In this document: piece by piece, positions 62,516 to 64,000 of the stretch
Layout: the number at the start of each line of letters is the position of its first letter
How positions within the stretch are numbered: the first letter of the stretch is position 1
Assembly (NCBI RefSeq): GCF_014137945.1
Contig: NZ_JACGWX010000005.1
Coordinates: forward strand, 1 to 64,000
Direction of reading: 5' to 3'
DNA: 64,000 nt
Source of the DNA: Microcella alkalica
GTDB lineage: Bacteria > Actinomycetota > Actinomycetes > Actinomycetales > Microbacteriaceae
Translations under genes and position numbers: made by a program
The notes under the pieces: model-generated
The model's database searches: none
What the model was told of the DNA's origin: nothing
Seen by the model: the letters and a program-made list of their open reading frames with translations, nothing else

Positions 62516-63627
62516 CGGAGCCCTCCGGAGGTCGAGTCGTTCGCGGCGATCTTCTCGGTCGCCGCGACGCGATTGCGCTTGCGCGGCGTGCGCTCCTTCA
62601 GCACCCAGCGCTGCACGAGCGTCAGCAGGATGATGAAGACGAAGAGGATGAAGGCGATGGCCGCGCCCTGGCCCCACTGCAGGTCGACGAACGAGCTGCG
62701 GTAGGCGAGGAAGGCCGGGGTCGAGATCGTGCCGCCGGCGCTGCCGCCGCCGATCACGTAGATCTGGTCGAACACCTGCCACGAGCCGATGAGGCCGAGG
62801 GTCAGGACGGTGAAGAGCGTCGGGCGGAGCATCGGCACCGTCACGGAGAAGAACTTCCGGAACGGCCCCGCTCCGTCCATGAGGGTCGCCTCGTCGATCT
62901 CGGAGCCGATGCTCTGCAGCGCGGCGAGGAAGAGCAGCATGAACGTTCCCGAGGTCGTGAAGATCGCGAGGATGATGAGCGAGGTCATCGCGACCGAGGG
63001 GCCGGCGAGCCACTCCCAGCCCGAGATGCCGAGGAATCCGGGCTCGGCGAGGGCCGGCGACGGAGAGTCGATGCCGAACGCCGAGAGCGCGCCATGCACG
63101 AGCCCGGTCGAGTCGTTGAACCAGTCGGGCCCGCGGATGCCGAGCGCGCCGATCGCGGCGTTGACCGCGCCGGAGGCGGTGAAGAGGAACTGGAAGACGA
63201 CGACGATCGCGACGGTGCTCGTGACCGACGGGAAGTAGAAGGCGGTGCGGAAGAACCCGCGCCCGCGGAGGGCCGCCCGGTTCACCTGGATGGCGAGGAG
63301 CAGCGAGATGATCGTCTGCAGAGGAACGACGAGCAGAACGTAGTAGAGGTTGTTGCGCACGGCCGTGCCGAAGTTGCGCTGATCGAGGCCGTCCTCGACC
63401 GTGATCGCCGCGTAGTTCTCGAGCCCGACGAAGTTGACGCGCGGGTTGAGCGGCGACTGGAAGCCGTTCCAGTCGCTCATGCTGACCCAGAGCGCGAGCG
63501 CGATCGGGATCACCAGGAAGACAGCGGTGATGAACACGGCGGGGGCGATGAAGAGCCACCCCGCGCGGGCCTCGCCGCGGCGGATTCCTCCGCCGCGGCG
63601 AGGCCGTGGTGCGGCGTTGACGGCCAC
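62512..63627 (-). CDS. Carbohydrate ABC transporter permease (MalF type)
   Basis: A 371-residue permease, longer than usual because of an extended periplasmic loop (about 150-210, from GAVNAAIGALGIRGPDWFND). The EAA loop reads EIDEATLMDGAGPFRKFFSV, and the N-terminus WLFIAPAVFITAVFLVIPIA is typical of MalF/UgpA-like proteins. Starts at GTG 63627, five bases after the binding-protein stop. Confidence 0.93.
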   Translation of the reverse strand: MAVNAAPRPRRGGGIRRGEARAGWLFIAPAVFITAVFLVIPIALALWVSMSDWNGFQSPLNPRVNFVGLENYAAITVEDGLDQRNFGTAVRNNLYYVLLVVPLQTIISLLLAIQVNRAALRGRGFFRTAFYFPSVTSTVAIVVVFQFLFTASGAVNAAIGALGIRGPDWFNDSTGLVHGALSAFGIDSPSPALAEPGFLGISGWEWLAGPSVAMTSLIILAIFTTSGTFMLLFLAALQSIGSEIDEATLMDGAGPFRKFFSVTVPMLRPTLFTVLTLGLIGSWQVFDQIYVIGGGSAGGTISTPAFLAYRSSFVDLQWGQGAAIAFILFVFIILLTLVQRWVLKERTPRKRNRVAATEKIAANDSTSGGLR

Positions 63628-63632
63628 GGTGG

Positions 63633-64000
63633 TTATCCGTTCACCTCGTCGTAGGCGGCCTCGAGGTTGCCCTGGAGGGTTCCGAGAAGGCTCGCCGGCT
63701 CAGCACTGCCGATCGACTCGAGCTGGGTGTTGAAGTCGGCGAAGGCCGCGGCGGCGCCCTGGAAGGCGACCGGGCTCTCGGCGTACTCGACACCGGCGAC
63801 GAAGGCCGAGTTGTCCGGGAACTGCTCGGCGTAGGCCGCCGCGCCCGACTCGGTCGACGGGATGACGCCGAAGGCCTCGGCGAACGCGAGCTGCTGCTCG
63901 TCGCTCGTCAGGAACTCGATGAGATCCATCGTGGCATCCTTGGTCTCCGAGCCGACCGGCATGCCCCAGCAGTTGCTGAAGGCGTAGGTCGACGGGCCGG
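63633..64000 (-). CDS. Extracellular solute-binding protein (partial)
   Basis: The C-terminal 121 residues of a family 1 sugar-binding lipoprotein; the start lies beyond the window. Typical blocks are MDLIEFLTSDEQQLAFAEAF, GVIPSTESGAAAYAEQFPD and SLLGTLQGNLEAAYDEVNG. It delivers a sugar to the two permeases that follow on the same strand. Confidence 0.88.
   Translation of the reverse strand, partial: GPSTYAFSNCWGMPVGSETKDATMDLIEFLTSDEQQLAFAEAFGVIPSTESGAAAYAEQFPDNSAFVAGVEYAESPVAFQGAAAAFADFNTQLESIGSAEPASLLGTLQGNLEAAYDEVNG

Overview
The window is very GC-rich chromosomal DNA from an actinobacterium. Codon use, gene order and protein types (ClpC, DUF3180, mycoredoxin-like glutaredoxin, Pup-era protein set, GTG starts, ATGA-coupled operons) point to the family Microbacteriaceae; the genus cannot be fixed from the sequence alone (inference).

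Region 1 (1-18602) is an ancient housekeeping block. Read on the minus strand it runs tilS - hpt - ftsH - folE - folP - folB - folK - DUF3180 - two PH-domain membrane proteins - DUF2520 dehydrogenase - panC - lysS - ... - clpC. This is the order known from mycobacteria (tilS/hpt, then the ftsH-to-clpC1 block), but panD, coaX and lsr2 are absent from their usual places. About 3.5 kb of small accessory genes (DUF2975 protein, a frameshifted HTH regulator, pirin, three small membrane or exported proteins) sits between lysS and clpC. The folate genes make the pterin branch of tetrahydrofolate; panC makes pantothenate. ppa diverges from tilS.

Region 2 (18632-26245) holds a glycerate/sugar-acid utilisation set (CdaR-type regulator, glycerate kinase, GntP-type permease), a squalene-cyclase-like protein coupled to the regulator, and two neighbouring secreted cell-wall hydrolases (NlpC/P60 and M23) that share a related coiled-coil N-terminal half.

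Region 3 (26563-34062) is a tRNA-Glu/Asp/Phe cluster followed, with no gap, by a tyrosine-recombinase gene and a mosaic island of lower GC. It contains an IS5-type element, an ISL3-type element split by a nested IS3-type element (traceable to the base, with a GCTC target duplication), and several unrecognised genes. Three TTCGCGAA-centred palindromes sit between the integrase and a divergent HTH-like gene.

Region 4 (34099-56444) returns to core-like DNA: DUF554, rhodanese, glutaredoxin, SDR, acyl-CoA oxidase, thioredoxin, phospholipid acyltransferase, RecQ, cysK-cysE, a zinc metallopeptidase, a 1328-residue secreted nuclease/5'-nucleotidase fusion with a 16-bp terminator stem, a DMT transporter, a DEAD-box RNA helicase, a lipoprotein esterase and a single-domain voltage-gated ion channel.

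Region 5 (56473-64000) has an RND efflux pump with a TetR-like operator, a YczE-type membrane protein, a DUF4097-PadR pair interrupted by four frameshifts in the same direction (decay or sequencing error), and the first part of a sugar ABC transporter (two MalF/MalG-type permeases and a solute-binding protein cut by the window end).

No CRISPR array, large biosynthetic cluster or complete defence system is visible. The points most worth a second look are the nested IS mosaic at tRNA-Phe with its palindromic operator region, the cluster of frameshifts, the similar-sized 86-88 bp inverted-repeat elements in two intergenic gaps, the 37-bp palindrome in front of the DUF2975-HTH pair, and the nuclease/nucleotidase fusion.
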